NCBI GenBank assembly: GCA_012800625.1
Contig: JAAZIY010000092.1
Coordinates: 1-15,162, forward strand
DNA length: 15,162 bases
Source of the DNA: Lentisphaerota bacterium
Lineage (GTDB): Bacteria > Verrucomicrobiota > Lentisphaeria > Oligosphaerales > Oligosphaeraceae
Direction: 5' to 3'
Shown here: piece after piece, positions 6,103-13,064 of the stretch
Layout: each line of letters opens with the position of its first letter
Numbering within the stretch: the first letter of the stretch is position 1
Translations under genes and position numbers: made by a program
The notes under the pieces: generated by a model
Seen by the model: only the letters and a program-made list of their open reading frames with translations
What the model was told of the DNA's origin: nothing
Database searches by the model: none

Positions 6103-7926
6103 GGCTGCGTTCACGTTGCCCAGCGGCGCGCTCACCTGCACGCCGGCGACCATGCCGCGCAGCTCTGCGAGCGCTTCTCTGGCGATTTGTATGCCGCAGG
6201 CCAGCTGCTCTTCGCGGGTCTGCGCCTTTTCGATGCGCCTCACGATGCTGTCCGGCACCAACACGCCAGGCACCTCATTTTTCATAAACAGGGCATTGCG
6301 CAGGCTGGCCAGGGGCCAGATGCCGGCAATCACCGGTATCTTCCATTCGGCGATCACCCGCATAAATTTATGCAGTGCCTCCACATCAAAGACCGGCTGC
6401 GTAATAATAAACTCGGCGCCGGCCTCAATTTTTGCTTGCAGGCGGGTGATTTCCCGATTAAAATCGATGGCATTGGGGTCGGCTCCCACGCCTATGACTG
6501 CGGCGCTAGGCGGCTGTATCTGCTGTCCCCCCAGGTCAATGCCTTGATTCAGATGTTTTTGCAGGCTTACCAGGCCTATGGAATCGGTGTCAAATACGCC
6601 GCTGGCATAGCCGTAGCCACCCAGTTTGGGCGGGTCACCGGTAATAAACAGGAAGTTGCGCAGACCGACGGCGGCAGAGCCTAGCAGATCAGCCTGCAAA
6701 GCCAGATAGTTGCGGTCGCGGCTGCAAACGTGCAACACTGCTTCTATGCCCGCCTCTTGCTCGATTTTCAAGGCGGTGATCAAAGCTGAGAGGCGCGGGG
6801 CGGCGCGCGGCCCGTCCGGCACATTAATGGCGTCGACGCCCTGTTGCTGACAAAGCCTGGCCTTGCTGATGATTTGCGCGGTATCCCAGCCTCGAGGCGG
6901 AGTGATCTCTACCGACTTGATCCATTCCCCGCGCGCCAGCTTTTGTCCCAGCCGCGATTTTTCCGCCAATGCTGTTTCTTGGGCGGCGGCGGCCTTTGGT
7001 TTTTGCGCCTCGCTTACACTAATGCTGCTATAGCTTTGACTCAGTCTTTTCAGGCTGCGGGCCAATTCGGCGATATGCTCCGGATTTGTGCCGCAGCAGC
7101 CGCCCACGCCCCGGGCGCCCAGGTTGACATAACGCTGCGCGTAGGTGCTAAGATACTCCGGCGAGCAGAGATAAAGCTGCCGGTTTTCCACCTTGTGCGG
7201 GGTGCCGGCATTAGGCTGCACGATGATAGGCAGCTCAGTCAGGGTTCTGGCGGCAGTGAGCGCTTCGAGCATGCGTGCCGGCCCCAGGCCGCAGTTCAAG
7301 CCCAGGGCAAAGGGGGCGGGAAGCCCCGCCTGCAAGGGCTGCAGGCGATGCGCCAGGATCTCAGCCAGATCCTCCCCGTCCGGTATGGCATGTGAGAGGA
7401 CGAATGGCGGGGGGTTTTCAAGGCTGCTCATGGCCAGGCTGGCTTGCAGGGCGGCCTCCCGGTCGGGCATGGTCTCGAAGATAATAAAGTCAACGCCGGC
7501 CTCGCTAAGGGCCTCGGCCTGTTCGACAAAAGCCTGCACTGCCTCCTGGCGGGGCATTTTTTGCCGCAGTCCCGGCTCGAGGGGGCCTATGGAGCCGGCC
7601 AGGTAGACCTGGCGCTGCGGCGCCAGGCGCTCCAGGCTGAGGCGCATCAGCTCCACCGCCTTGTGATTAATGGCCGCGACCTGGTCCGCGAGACCGAATT
7701 TTTGCAGCACGCTGCGGTTGGCTCCGTAGCTATTGCTGGTAAGCACATCGGCACCGGCGCGCAGGTAGTCCTGGTGAACCTCGATCACCAGTTCAGGGTC
7801 CGAGAGACAGAGTTCGTCATAACTGCGGTTAGTGAAGACATGGCGCTGGTAGAGTTCCGTGCCCATGGCTCCGTCAAAGATCAATAGCTGTTCCCGGATA
7901 GCCTCCAGGATATTCTTCTTTTTCAT
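6085..7926 (-). CDS. Bifunctional homocysteine S-methyltransferase / methylenetetrahydrofolate reductase
   Basis: A 613-residue two-domain protein of the YitJ type. The N-terminal half is a homocysteine methyltransferase: FDGAMGTELYQR near residue 18, GSIGPLEPG near 112, GLNCGLGP near 209-216 and GVGGCCGTNPEHI near 273-285. The zinc ligands are expected to be Cys212, Cys277 and Cys278. The C-terminal half, from SVEITPPRGWD near residue 338, is a MetF-type TIM barrel with FITGDPPKLGGYG and a GADPNAIDF segment. It is expected to reduce 5,10-methylene-THF to 5-methyl-THF and to methylate homocysteine to methionine; the methyl donor used by the first domain is not certain. I use ATG 7926 (MKKKN); a TTG three codons upstream is possible, and neither has a clear Shine-Dalgarno. 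The stop lies in repeat array E. Confidence 0.9.
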   Translation of the reverse strand: MKKKNILEAIREQLLIFDGAMGTELYQRHVFTNRSYDELCLSDPELVIEVHQDYLRAGADVLTSNSYGANRSVLQKFGLADQVAAINHKAVELMRLSLERLAPQRQVYLAGSIGPLEPGLRQKMPRQEAVQAFVEQAEALSEAGVDFIIFETMPDREAALQASLAMSSLENPPPFVLSHAIPDGEDLAEILAHRLQPLQAGLPAPFALGLNCGLGPARMLEALTAARTLTELPIIVQPNAGTPHKVENRQLYLCSPEYLSTYAQRYVNLGARGVGGCCGTNPEHIAELARSLKRLSQSYSSISVSEAQKPKAAAAQETALAEKSRLGQKLARGEWIKSVEITPPRGWDTAQIISKARLCQQQGVDAINVPDGPRAAPRLSALITALKIEQEAGIEAVLHVCSRDRNYLALQADLLGSAAVGLRNFLFITGDPPKLGGYGYASGVFDTDSIGLVSLQKHLNQGIDLGGQQIQPPSAAVIGVGADPNAIDFNREITRLQAKIEAGAEFIITQPVFDVEALHKFMRVIAEWKIPVIAGIWPLASLRNALFMKNEVPGVLVPDSIVRRIEKAQTREEQLACGIQIAREALAELRGMVAGVQVSAPLGNVNAALEVLA

Positions 7927-7957
7927 TAATACCAAAGGGGGTTATTTAATACTAAAG

Positions 7958-8013
7958 GTACACGAAGGGGGGAGGACACGAAGGGACACAAAGGGGCACG
8001 AAGACACACTAAG
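7958..8013 (+). repeat. 10-bp tandem repeat array F
   Basis: Five units: GTACACGAAG, a six-base G-rich spacer (GGGGGA), then GGACACGAAG, GGACACAAAG, GGGCACGAAG and ACACACTAAG in exact 10-base register. The arrangement of one unit, a G spacer and further units matches array C. The palindrome at 8016-8035 starts two bases after the last unit. Confidence 0.8.
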
Positions 8014-8015
8014 GT

Positions 8016-8035
8016 CTTATGCGGCGCCGCATAAG
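8016..8035. repeat. Perfect 20-base palindrome next to array F
   Basis: CTTATGCGGCGCCGCATAAG equals its own reverse complement over all 20 bases. The right part with two further bases (GCGCCGCATAAGCC, 8024-8037) recurs exactly at 10480-10493, again straight after a CACTAAG unit. It could form a cruciform or be a dimeric protein site. Function is unknown. Confidence 0.75.
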
Positions 8036-8083
8036 CCTCTTGCCCGTTTTGGTTTGTTGGGAAAAGGGAGCCGGACAAAGCAG

Positions 8084-8124
8084 AAAAACTTGATGAAATT
8101 GTCTAAAAACGCAATTTTTTGGCT
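8084..8124. repeat. A/T-rich dispersed repeat, copy 2
   Basis: Same orientation and nearly the same sequence as 24-65, sharing AACTTGATGAAAT, GTCT and AAAAACGCAA. The inverted arms are less perfect than in copy 1: CAAGTTTT has become CAATTTTT. It lies in the gene-free region downstream of the exported-protein gene. Confidence 0.55.
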
Positions 8125-8156
8125 AAAATTTCAATTTTTTCTTAAGAATCTGTCCA

Positions 8157-8269
8157 TTAGGTGCCCCGAAGGGGCAACCTAAGATAGCCCAGGGTAAGCG
8201 AGGCTCCGTAGGAGCCGAGCGCCACCCTGGGTAAAAGCCCCCCTGAATCCGGTGCCCTGTAGGGGCACC
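8157..8269. repeat. REP-like cluster of three stem-loops
   Basis: First, TTAGGTGCCCC (8157-8167) pairs with GGGGCAACCTAA (8171-8182) around a GAA loop with one bulge. Second, CCCAGGGT (8188-8195) pairs with ACCCTGGG (8224-8231) and encloses an inner hairpin, GGCTCC-GTA-GGAGCC (8202-8216). Third, GGTGCCC (8251-8257) pairs with GGGCACC (8263-8269). The outer two share a GGTGCCC/GGGGCA core, giving a roughly symmetric composite. It looks like a REP/BIME-type mobile intergenic element. It lies downstream of the exported-protein gene and may also end or stabilise its transcript. Confidence 0.65.
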
Positions 8270-8314
8270 ACAAACGGCCTGCCGGCCTTATGACCTTTTT
8301 GGACGCGGTCTGTC

Positions 8315-9373
8315 TTAGCGCCCGAGTCTTTCAGCCATGTTTTTACCGATTTGCTGAAAGAGCGGGCCGATTTGTTTGAGGTCTTCGGGTTCCAGCGCGC
8401 AGCTAAACATGGCTTGTTTGCCTTGCAGCGAGCTTTCCATTGTCTGCAGCATGGGCAGCTGTGCGCCGAGCTGCTGCATAAGGTACATGCGTGTCATGCC
8501 CATGATAAACCCGTCCAGGATCATGGACTTGCCTACGGCGGCATTATTTTCATTGCTGAATTCCATGCTTAGCTGCAGGTTAAGTTTTTCCTCTGCCTGC
8601 AGCGAGAAGCACATCAGGCCCATTTCCTCCATCACTTGTGCAGCCGGCACATCTGGAGCGTGTTCATGTATGGCGGCCAGGAAGTTGTCGTCCGGCAGCA
8701 GGAGCATATAGAACTGCTTGTCGGCAGATATCTTGGCTTTGGCCTGGAGCAGCTTCTCGGGCAGAGCGGCGGCGGGCAGCCGGCCCTGCACGCGGGCAAT
8801 GACGTTTTGCAGCAAGCTGGGCTGGGCCAGCATTAGCAGCTTCGAGTCTTCAAAGAAGGCGATGCCAAGCTCGGGGTTGTTTGTATTCTTGCTGTCGCTG
8901 ATGCGCAAATAATCCAGTTCCGTATCGAAGACACACTCCAGCCCCAGCTTATTGGCCTCCGACTCTCTTCCCAGGAAGGCACCTAGCTCTTCTGCCGGCA
9001 GTGGGCGCTCCAACTCGAGCACCAGCAGGTACTTCAGGTTTTTTTGCGCCATGGTGGGGTCTGCCAGCGGACCGGCCCAGTCTATGCTGAGCTGACTGCG
9101 TTTGACAGCGGGAAAATTCTCCGCCGCGCCTTTTTCGAGCATACTGGACAAGGCGACCAGGAAGGGCGGCAGCTGACGCAGGCTCTCGGCCTCGGTTTTT
9201 TTTTCATCGGCCAGCATGGAGGCGACCAGGGGATTGGCCAGCAACGCGGCATTGTCGCAGTAGAAATACTGCTGGGTGCCAGGCAGGATGCCAGCCTGGA
9301 AAAGCTGTTCGATGCTGGCGGAGGCAGGCAAAGAGAGCGCTAACAGTAGCAGGCAAAGAAGAAAATTACGCAT
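8315..9373 (-). CDS. Exported protein of unknown function
   Basis: A 352-residue protein I do not recognise. It begins with a clear Sec signal peptide (MRNFLLCLLLLALSLPASA, probable cleavage after Ala19); there is no lipobox Cys at the cleavage site, so it is likely periplasmic, not a lipoprotein. The mature part has no further obvious membrane segment and is rich in Leu, Ala and Glu, with alternating predicted strands and helices. Notable stretches are QQYFYCDNAALLANPLVASML near the N-terminus and MEEMGLMCFSLQAEEKLNL near residue 250. It has few cysteines and no visible enzyme motif. ATG 9373 is chosen because GAGG lies six bases upstream and it places the signal peptide at the N-terminus. 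An open frame from 9436 would bury the signal. It stands alone, divergent from truA. Confidence 0.75.
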   Translation of the reverse strand: MRNFLLCLLLLALSLPASASIEQLFQAGILPGTQQYFYCDNAALLANPLVASMLADEKKTEAESLRQLPPFLVALSSMLEKGAAENFPAVKRSQLSIDWAGPLADPTMAQKNLKYLLVLELERPLPAEELGAFLGRESEANKLGLECVFDTELDYLRISDSKNTNNPELGIAFFEDSKLLMLAQPSLLQNVIARVQGRLPAAALPEKLLQAKAKISADKQFYMLLLPDDNFLAAIHEHAPDVPAAQVMEEMGLMCFSLQAEEKLNLQLSMEFSNENNAAVGKSMILDGFIMGMTRMYLMQQLGAQLPMLQTMESSLQGKQAMFSCALEPEDLKQIGPLFQQIGKNMAERLGR

Positions 9374-9379
9374 CATGCA

Positions 9380-9383
9380 CCTC
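9380..9383 (-). promoter_or_regulatory. Ribosome binding site fixing the exported-protein start
   Basis: GAGG on the minus strand lies six bases before ATG 9373 and three before the adjacent ATG 9376. The spacing favours 9373, which also gives the best signal peptide. Confidence 0.5.
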
Positions 9384-9434
9384 ATTAAACGCGGGGTGGA
9401 ACAAAACTCTCTCATTAGCAATAAAAAAGTCCTC

Positions 9435-9457
9435 ACAATAAGTTATTGCAATATTGT
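9435..9457. promoter_or_regulatory. Overlapping A/T-rich palindromes in a divergent promoter region
   Basis: Three dyads overlap: CAATAA-G-TTATTG (9436-9448), TATTGCAATA (9444-9453) and CAATATTG (9449-9456). They lie about 60 bases upstream of the exported-protein start, where a promoter is expected. A TTGCAT hexamer (9462-9467, minus strand) could be a -35 box, but the -10 is unconvincing. Low-complexity A/T sequence could give such dyads by chance. Confidence 0.25.
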
Positions 9458-9529
9458 CATTATGCAACTGTACACAAGGCCAAAAAAGACGGAGCAGGAT
9501 AGCAGCTCGGCAAATCAAAGCTTGAAAAA

Positions 9530-9569
9530 CTTAGTGCGACTTGGTGTGACTTAGTGTGTCTTCGTGTCC
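9530..9569 (-). repeat. 10-bp tandem repeat array G
   Basis: On the minus strand: GGACACGAAG, ACACACTAAG, TCACACCAAG and TCGCACTAAG, four uninterrupted 10-base units. The edge next to the first unit is TTTT, as in arrays B and D. Unlike most arrays, this one lies between divergent genes, about 77 bases before truA. Confidence 0.8.
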
Positions 9570-9646
9570 AAAATCCCTAGTCCCAGCCGCCGCTTGCCGG
9601 TTTATATTATCTTCATTCTTGTTTTTTAATTCATTGAGGTGTATTC

Positions 9647-10465
9647 ATGGAGAATTCCGAGCTTATCGGTTTTCATTTACAGGTCGCCTACGACGGCGGC
9701 GCCTACTGCGGCTGGCAGGTGCAGCCCAGTGTAAAGACCGTGCAAGGCGAGATATTGCATCGCTTGCGCCGCATGCTGCGCTGTCCGGAGCTGCGCATCT
9801 ACGGCAGCAGCCGCACCGACGCCGGGGTTCACGCCTTGGACCAGCAGGTCAGCTTTGCGCTGCGTCTGCCTGCTGAGCTTAGCGCCGAGCAGCTCATCAA
9901 CAAGCTCAACCGCTGGCTTCCCGACGACATACTGATCACTGGCTGGCGTTTATGCCGGCCTGATTTCAATGCTCGCTACAACAATTTTGGCAAGGCCTAT
10001 ATTTATTGCCTGGCACCCGGGATCAAGGTCCAGCCGCTTTTATCCCGCTATGTCTGGCGCACACCGCGCGCCTTGGACCTGGCGGCCATGCGACTTGCCG
10101 CCGCCCAACTCTGCGGCAAGCATGATTACGCCTCCTTTGCGGTCAATCCGGGCAAGGGCAAGGAGCCCGAGGACACGGTGCGCCATGTATATCGCCTGGA
10201 GGTGCTAGCCCAGGACGGGCTGGTATACGTAGTGGTCATAGGCGAGAGTTTTCTCTACAAGATGGTACGCAGCCTGACCGGGCATCTGGTGCATGTGGGC
10301 ATGGGCAACCGGGATGCGCAGGAGACTGCGGCGGTTTTGGCCGGTCGCGACCGCGCTTTGGCGGCCGAAAGCGCGCCGGCGCAGGGGCTTTTTCTGGCCA
10401 AGGTCTTTATGCAAGAAAACCAATGGCGCGGATATGAGCCGTCTCTGCCGCCTTTCGCATTGTAA
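9647..10465 (+). CDS. truA: tRNA pseudouridine(38-40) synthase TruA
   Basis: A 272-residue TruA, which converts uridines 38-40 of the tRNA anticodon stem to pseudouridine. VAYDGGAYCGWQ (13-24) is the family N-terminus. The catalytic segment SSRTDAGVHA contains the nucleophile Asp58. RYNNFGKAYIYCL and the C-terminal SFLYKMVRSLTGHLVHVG are also characteristic. Length is normal. GAGG lies seven bases before ATG 9647, which sets the start. An A/T-rich stretch (TATATTAT, 9603-9610) lies upstream but has no -35 at normal spacing. It is a single plus-strand gene that converges on the SGNH-hydrolase-like gene across repeat array H. Confidence 0.95.
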   Translation: MENSELIGFHLQVAYDGGAYCGWQVQPSVKTVQGEILHRLRRMLRCPELRIYGSSRTDAGVHALDQQVSFALRLPAELSAEQLINKLNRWLPDDILITGWRLCRPDFNARYNNFGKAYIYCLAPGIKVQPLLSRYVWRTPRALDLAAMRLAAAQLCGKHDYASFAVNPGKGKEPEDTVRHVYRLEVLAQDGLVYVVVIGESFLYKMVRSLTGHLVHVGMGNRDAQETAAVLAGRDRALAAESAPAQGLFLAKVFMQENQWRGYEPSLPPFAL

Positions 10466-10469
10466 GAAT

Positions 10470-10537
10470 CACTAAGACAGCGCCGCATAAGCCCTTAGTG
10501 TGACTTAGTGTCCTCCCTCCTTCGTGTGACTTAGTGG
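10470..10537 (-). repeat. 10-bp tandem repeat array H with inverted flank
   Basis: On the minus strand: CCACTAAG, TCACACGAAG, a six-base spacer GAGGGA, GGACACTAAG and TCACACTAAG (10494-10537). A CACTAAG of opposite orientation at 10470-10476 pairs with CTTAGTG at 10494-10500, enclosing GCGCCGCATAAGCC (10480-10493). This makes a seven-base-stem hairpin between the converging truA and SGNH genes, possibly acting as a two-way transcript end. The SGNH gene's last codons and stop lie in the array. Confidence 0.75.
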
Positions 10538-11359
10538 TTCAACTGCCCTCTGCGCCATGCGTCGCAGGAATGCGGCGTCGCTGTCGCCCAGCTCTTCGGG
10601 CACAAAGCGGATGTCTTCGGCATTCAAGCCGTAGATGAATGCACACCATACCGCTGCCTGCAGATATTGTCCGCGGCAGTTCAAATGAGTCAGGTCCCTT
10701 ACTATGCTTAGCTCCCCACTGACTGCATCTTTTTGCCAATAGCAGGCACCGACCACGTCTCCGCTCTGCGGCGGCAGGTCGGGCCAGCGCAGGAAAAGCA
10801 GCATATTTGGGTCATAATTGCTGAAAGGGGCCTCTTCGTTTTCCCGCGCCAGCTGCACGGCGTCGCCGCAGGGGATGACACGCAGCCCATGACTGGCTGC
10901 CAGTTTTTTATAGGCTGCTCTGAGTTTTTGCTGCATTTGCAGCTGATTTATCTGCCATTCGCTGTCAGGCTGCAGCTGCGGCGCATCAGCTCTGTATGCC
11001 CAGGTTTGCTGCACGATTATTTCGCACTGCGGGGCGTATTGCTTCACATATGCGATCAGGTTTGCGGCGTAAGGCTCATAGCTTTCTTCGCGCCAGCTTT
11101 CCCGGCTGGCCTGCTGTATGGTAACCAGGTCCCAGTCTCCGTTTGCCAGGATATCGCGCAGTTTGCTGGCTCCGCCGGCATAGATGCGGCAGTCGGGGTC
11201 ATTCTCTTCGGCTTTGACATAGCTCCAGTGCCGGCGCAATTCACAGCCGCCAAAGCTGGCGGCGCCCAGCTGCAGGCTCAGCCCCAGGCTGGTGCACATC
11301 TGTGGCAGATAGCGTTGCACGCTATTGCTAAAGCTATTGCCTATGCTTAGAATCTTCAT
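10505..11359 (-). CDS. SGNH-hydrolase-like protein (DUF4886 type)
   Basis: A 284-residue protein resembling DUF4886 SGNH/GDSL hydrolases, which generally act on ester or acetyl groups of carbohydrates. Block I is ILSIGNSFS with candidate nucleophile Ser9. A Gly-Gly lies at 37-38 and TIQQAS at 80-85. The C-terminal catalytic block DLTHLNCRGQYLQAAVWC holds Asp222 and His225. There is no signal peptide, so it appears cytoplasmic as read. GGGAG lies eight bases before ATG 11359. The last 10 or so residues (LSHTKEGGH and the stop) are translated from repeat array H, so the ancestral C-terminus probably ended near residue 274. It follows the GT-C glycosyltransferase by 58 bases on the same strand and may modify its product. 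The substrate is unknown. Confidence 0.75.
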   Translation of the reverse strand: MKILSIGNSFSNSVQRYLPQMCTSLGLSLQLGAASFGGCELRRHWSYVKAEENDPDCRIYAGGASKLRDILANGDWDLVTIQQASRESWREESYEPYAANLIAYVKQYAPQCEIIVQQTWAYRADAPQLQPDSEWQINQLQMQQKLRAAYKKLAASHGLRVIPCGDAVQLARENEEAPFSNYDPNMLLFLRWPDLPPQSGDVVGACYWQKDAVSGELSIVRDLTHLNCRGQYLQAAVWCAFIYGLNAEDIRFVPEELGDSDAAFLRRMAQRAVEPLSHTKEGGH

Positions 11360-11417
11360 GGGTTACTCTCCCGTTTTATCAGGCGCAGTGTGTCTTGCTG
11401 TGCAAATAATCATATGT

Positions 11418-12977
11418 TCACTGGCGGTCTCCGGCGAACTCGAAGTGTTCGCTACGGTTTTTATCGCCATATCCGATCACATACAGCTGTCTCAGTTCAC
11501 TTTTATGCGCGACATGGAAAGGTCCCCGATATCCGGCCTTGGCAAACATCTGGCTGGCCTCGCTCTCGTTGCGCGCCTGCACCAGCAGCCGATACTGGGC
11601 GAATTCAGGGTTCAGCCAAAAGTCCTCCGGCATCAGGTTGCTGACAAACAGCGCCTGCATGGGCAGGTTGGAAAGCTGCCAATAGTAGCGAAAGCTAGGC
11701 GCATCCCATTCATTGACAATCACCAGGCTGTTGCCGATAAAGCCATTGCCGCGCATGAAGGCCACCGAGTCGCGATTGTCGCTGGCATTGCGGTAATATT
11801 GCTGCAAAAGATTCTGAGGCGAGGCGCCATCGAGCACCTGCCGCTGACTGAGCGAACTGCAGTAGCGCTCGACCAAACAGCCTGAAAGAAGCACGAAGAC
11901 TATCAGATACATCAGCCTCTGGCGTCGAATAAAGGGCAATGGCCTGGCCATGAGGGCGGCAGCCAGACTGAAGGAGGGCAGATAAACCAGAAAAACCCGC
12001 GGAAAAGGAGCCCTGCCGCCTAAACGCAGCAGCAAGAGCGCCGCAATGGGCAAAACCGAGCAGAGCAGCAGGCGCGCGCCCGTCAGCAGCCGGTTGCTGC
12101 GCCGTGAAAAAAGCCGCAGCAGCCTAATGGCAAAGAGAGCCAAAAGCAAAAATACCAAGGGACCCAGATGCGCGGCAAAGCCCAAAGCCAGGTTGCCGGC
12201 GCAAAGCCAGGAGCTGGGCCAGCCGCCGGCACTGCGGCTGGCAGCGACAAATTGCTCCCAGATGCTTACATAGTACAGGCTGGAAAGCGCCGTGGCCACA
12301 AAGCTCGGCAGCGCAAGCCCCAAAGAGCCGGCAAAACCACGCCCGCGGCTGGCAAAATGCCAGAACAAAAACAGGCTGAGCGATGCACCGAGCATGGCGG
12401 CGCTGGGCATCACCAAAGGCAAAAGAAAACAGGAGAGACAAAGCCAGTACTGGCCGCGGCGGGCATCGCCGTAGAGCAGCTCCAAGAGACCGGACATGGC
12501 CCAGAGCGACAAAAACATGGCCAGCGAATAGCCGCGCACCTGATAGGCAAAGGCGCCAAACACCGGGCTGATGGCGAAAACCATCGCCATCAAGGCCGCC
12601 ATGCGAGGCCCGATAAACTTGCGCCAGTGGAAAACCGTCAATAAAATGCTGGCAAAGCCGAAAAATATAGAGGGCCAGCGCAGGATATGCTCGCTGAAGG
12701 AGAAGTCAAGGAAACGCACCCACCACCAGTAGAGCGCGCTGTTCAGAAAATGGTTGTTGGCCATGCTGTAGTTGCGGAAGACCCCGAGCAGCGAGGAGTC
12801 CTCGCCGCCGAAGACGAAATATTGCAGCGTCAGTATCTCGTCATGCCAAAGCTCGGCCAGGGTCCAAGGCATGATGCGCACCAGGAACAAGGCGCAGGCA
12901 ATAATGGCCCAGGCGCGGCTGTCGTCCTCGTGGAAAGAAAGCTGGGGGGACTTGTTGCTAGAAGCGGGGCCAGGCAT
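11418..12977 (-). CDS. GT-C fold membrane glycosyltransferase (GT39/ArnT-like)
   Basis: A 519-residue integral membrane protein with about nine to eleven hydrophobic segments between residues 22 and 365 and a soluble C-terminal region of about 150 residues. This is the layout of GT-C enzymes (ArnT, PMT, GT83/39). The first periplasmic loop has LWHDE (43-47), matching the acidic motif that such enzymes use for catalysis. They transfer a sugar from a polyprenyl-phosphate donor on the outer face of the inner membrane. GGAG five bases upstream supports ATG 12977. The DPM1-like GT2 encoded just upstream could make the polyprenyl-phosphate sugar it needs. Which sugar, and whether the acceptor is lipid A, protein or another glycan, cannot be told. 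Confidence 0.75.
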   Translation of the reverse strand: MPGPASSNKSPQLSFHEDDSRAWAIIACALFLVRIMPWTLAELWHDEILTLQYFVFGGEDSSLLGVFRNYSMANNHFLNSALYWWWVRFLDFSFSEHILRWPSIFFGFASILLTVFHWRKFIGPRMAALMAMVFAISPVFGAFAYQVRGYSLAMFLSLWAMSGLLELLYGDARRGQYWLCLSCFLLPLVMPSAAMLGASLSLFLFWHFASRGRGFAGSLGLALPSFVATALSSLYYVSIWEQFVAASRSAGGWPSSWLCAGNLALGFAAHLGPLVFLLLALFAIRLLRLFSRRSNRLLTGARLLLCSVLPIAALLLLRLGGRAPFPRVFLVYLPSFSLAAALMARPLPFIRRQRLMYLIVFVLLSGCLVERYCSSLSQRQVLDGASPQNLLQQYYRNASDNRDSVAFMRGNGFIGNSLVIVNEWDAPSFRYYWQLSNLPMQALFVSNLMPEDFWLNPEFAQYRLLVQARNESEASQMFAKAGYRGPFHVAHKSELRQLYVIGYGDKNRSEHFEFAGDRQ

Positions 12978-13014
12978 GAGTACTCCGGTTGGTGGCTTGA
13001 AAGTGATTAAAATC

Positions 13015-13064
13015 CTTAGTGTGACTTAGTGTCCCTTCGTGTCTCTTCGTGTCCTCTCCCCCCC
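13015..13064 (-). repeat. 10-bp tandem repeat array I
   Basis: On the minus strand a G-rich lead (GGGGGGAGA) is followed by GGACACGAAG, AGACACGAAG, GGACACTAAG and TCACACTAAG, all in exact 10-base register. It begins straight after the TAG stop of the GT2 gene and fills most of the 86-base gap before the GT-C gene. Confidence 0.8.

Larger units (their letters stand above)
7927..8314. other. 388-base gene-free region made of repeats
   Basis: No credible gene is visible here. From left to right it holds 10-bp array F, a perfect 20-base palindrome, copy 2 of the A/T-rich element and a cluster of three stem-loops. The open frame running across it on the plus strand translates repeat sequence and an antisense gene end. 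It separates the 3' end of the exported-protein gene from the 5' end of the MTHFR-fusion gene, so it must hold that gene's promoter or lie within a longer transcript. Confidence 0.7.

Noticed and set aside
7859..8182. A 107-residue plus-strand frame across the gene-free region
   Set aside because: It translates the antisense of the MTHFR-fusion gene start, then array F and the A/T-rich element. The protein is low-complexity repeat sequence with no start signal.
9594..9610. Promoter for truA from TTGCCG and TATATTAT
   Set aside because: The two boxes are only three to five bases apart, far from the 16-18 base spacing needed.
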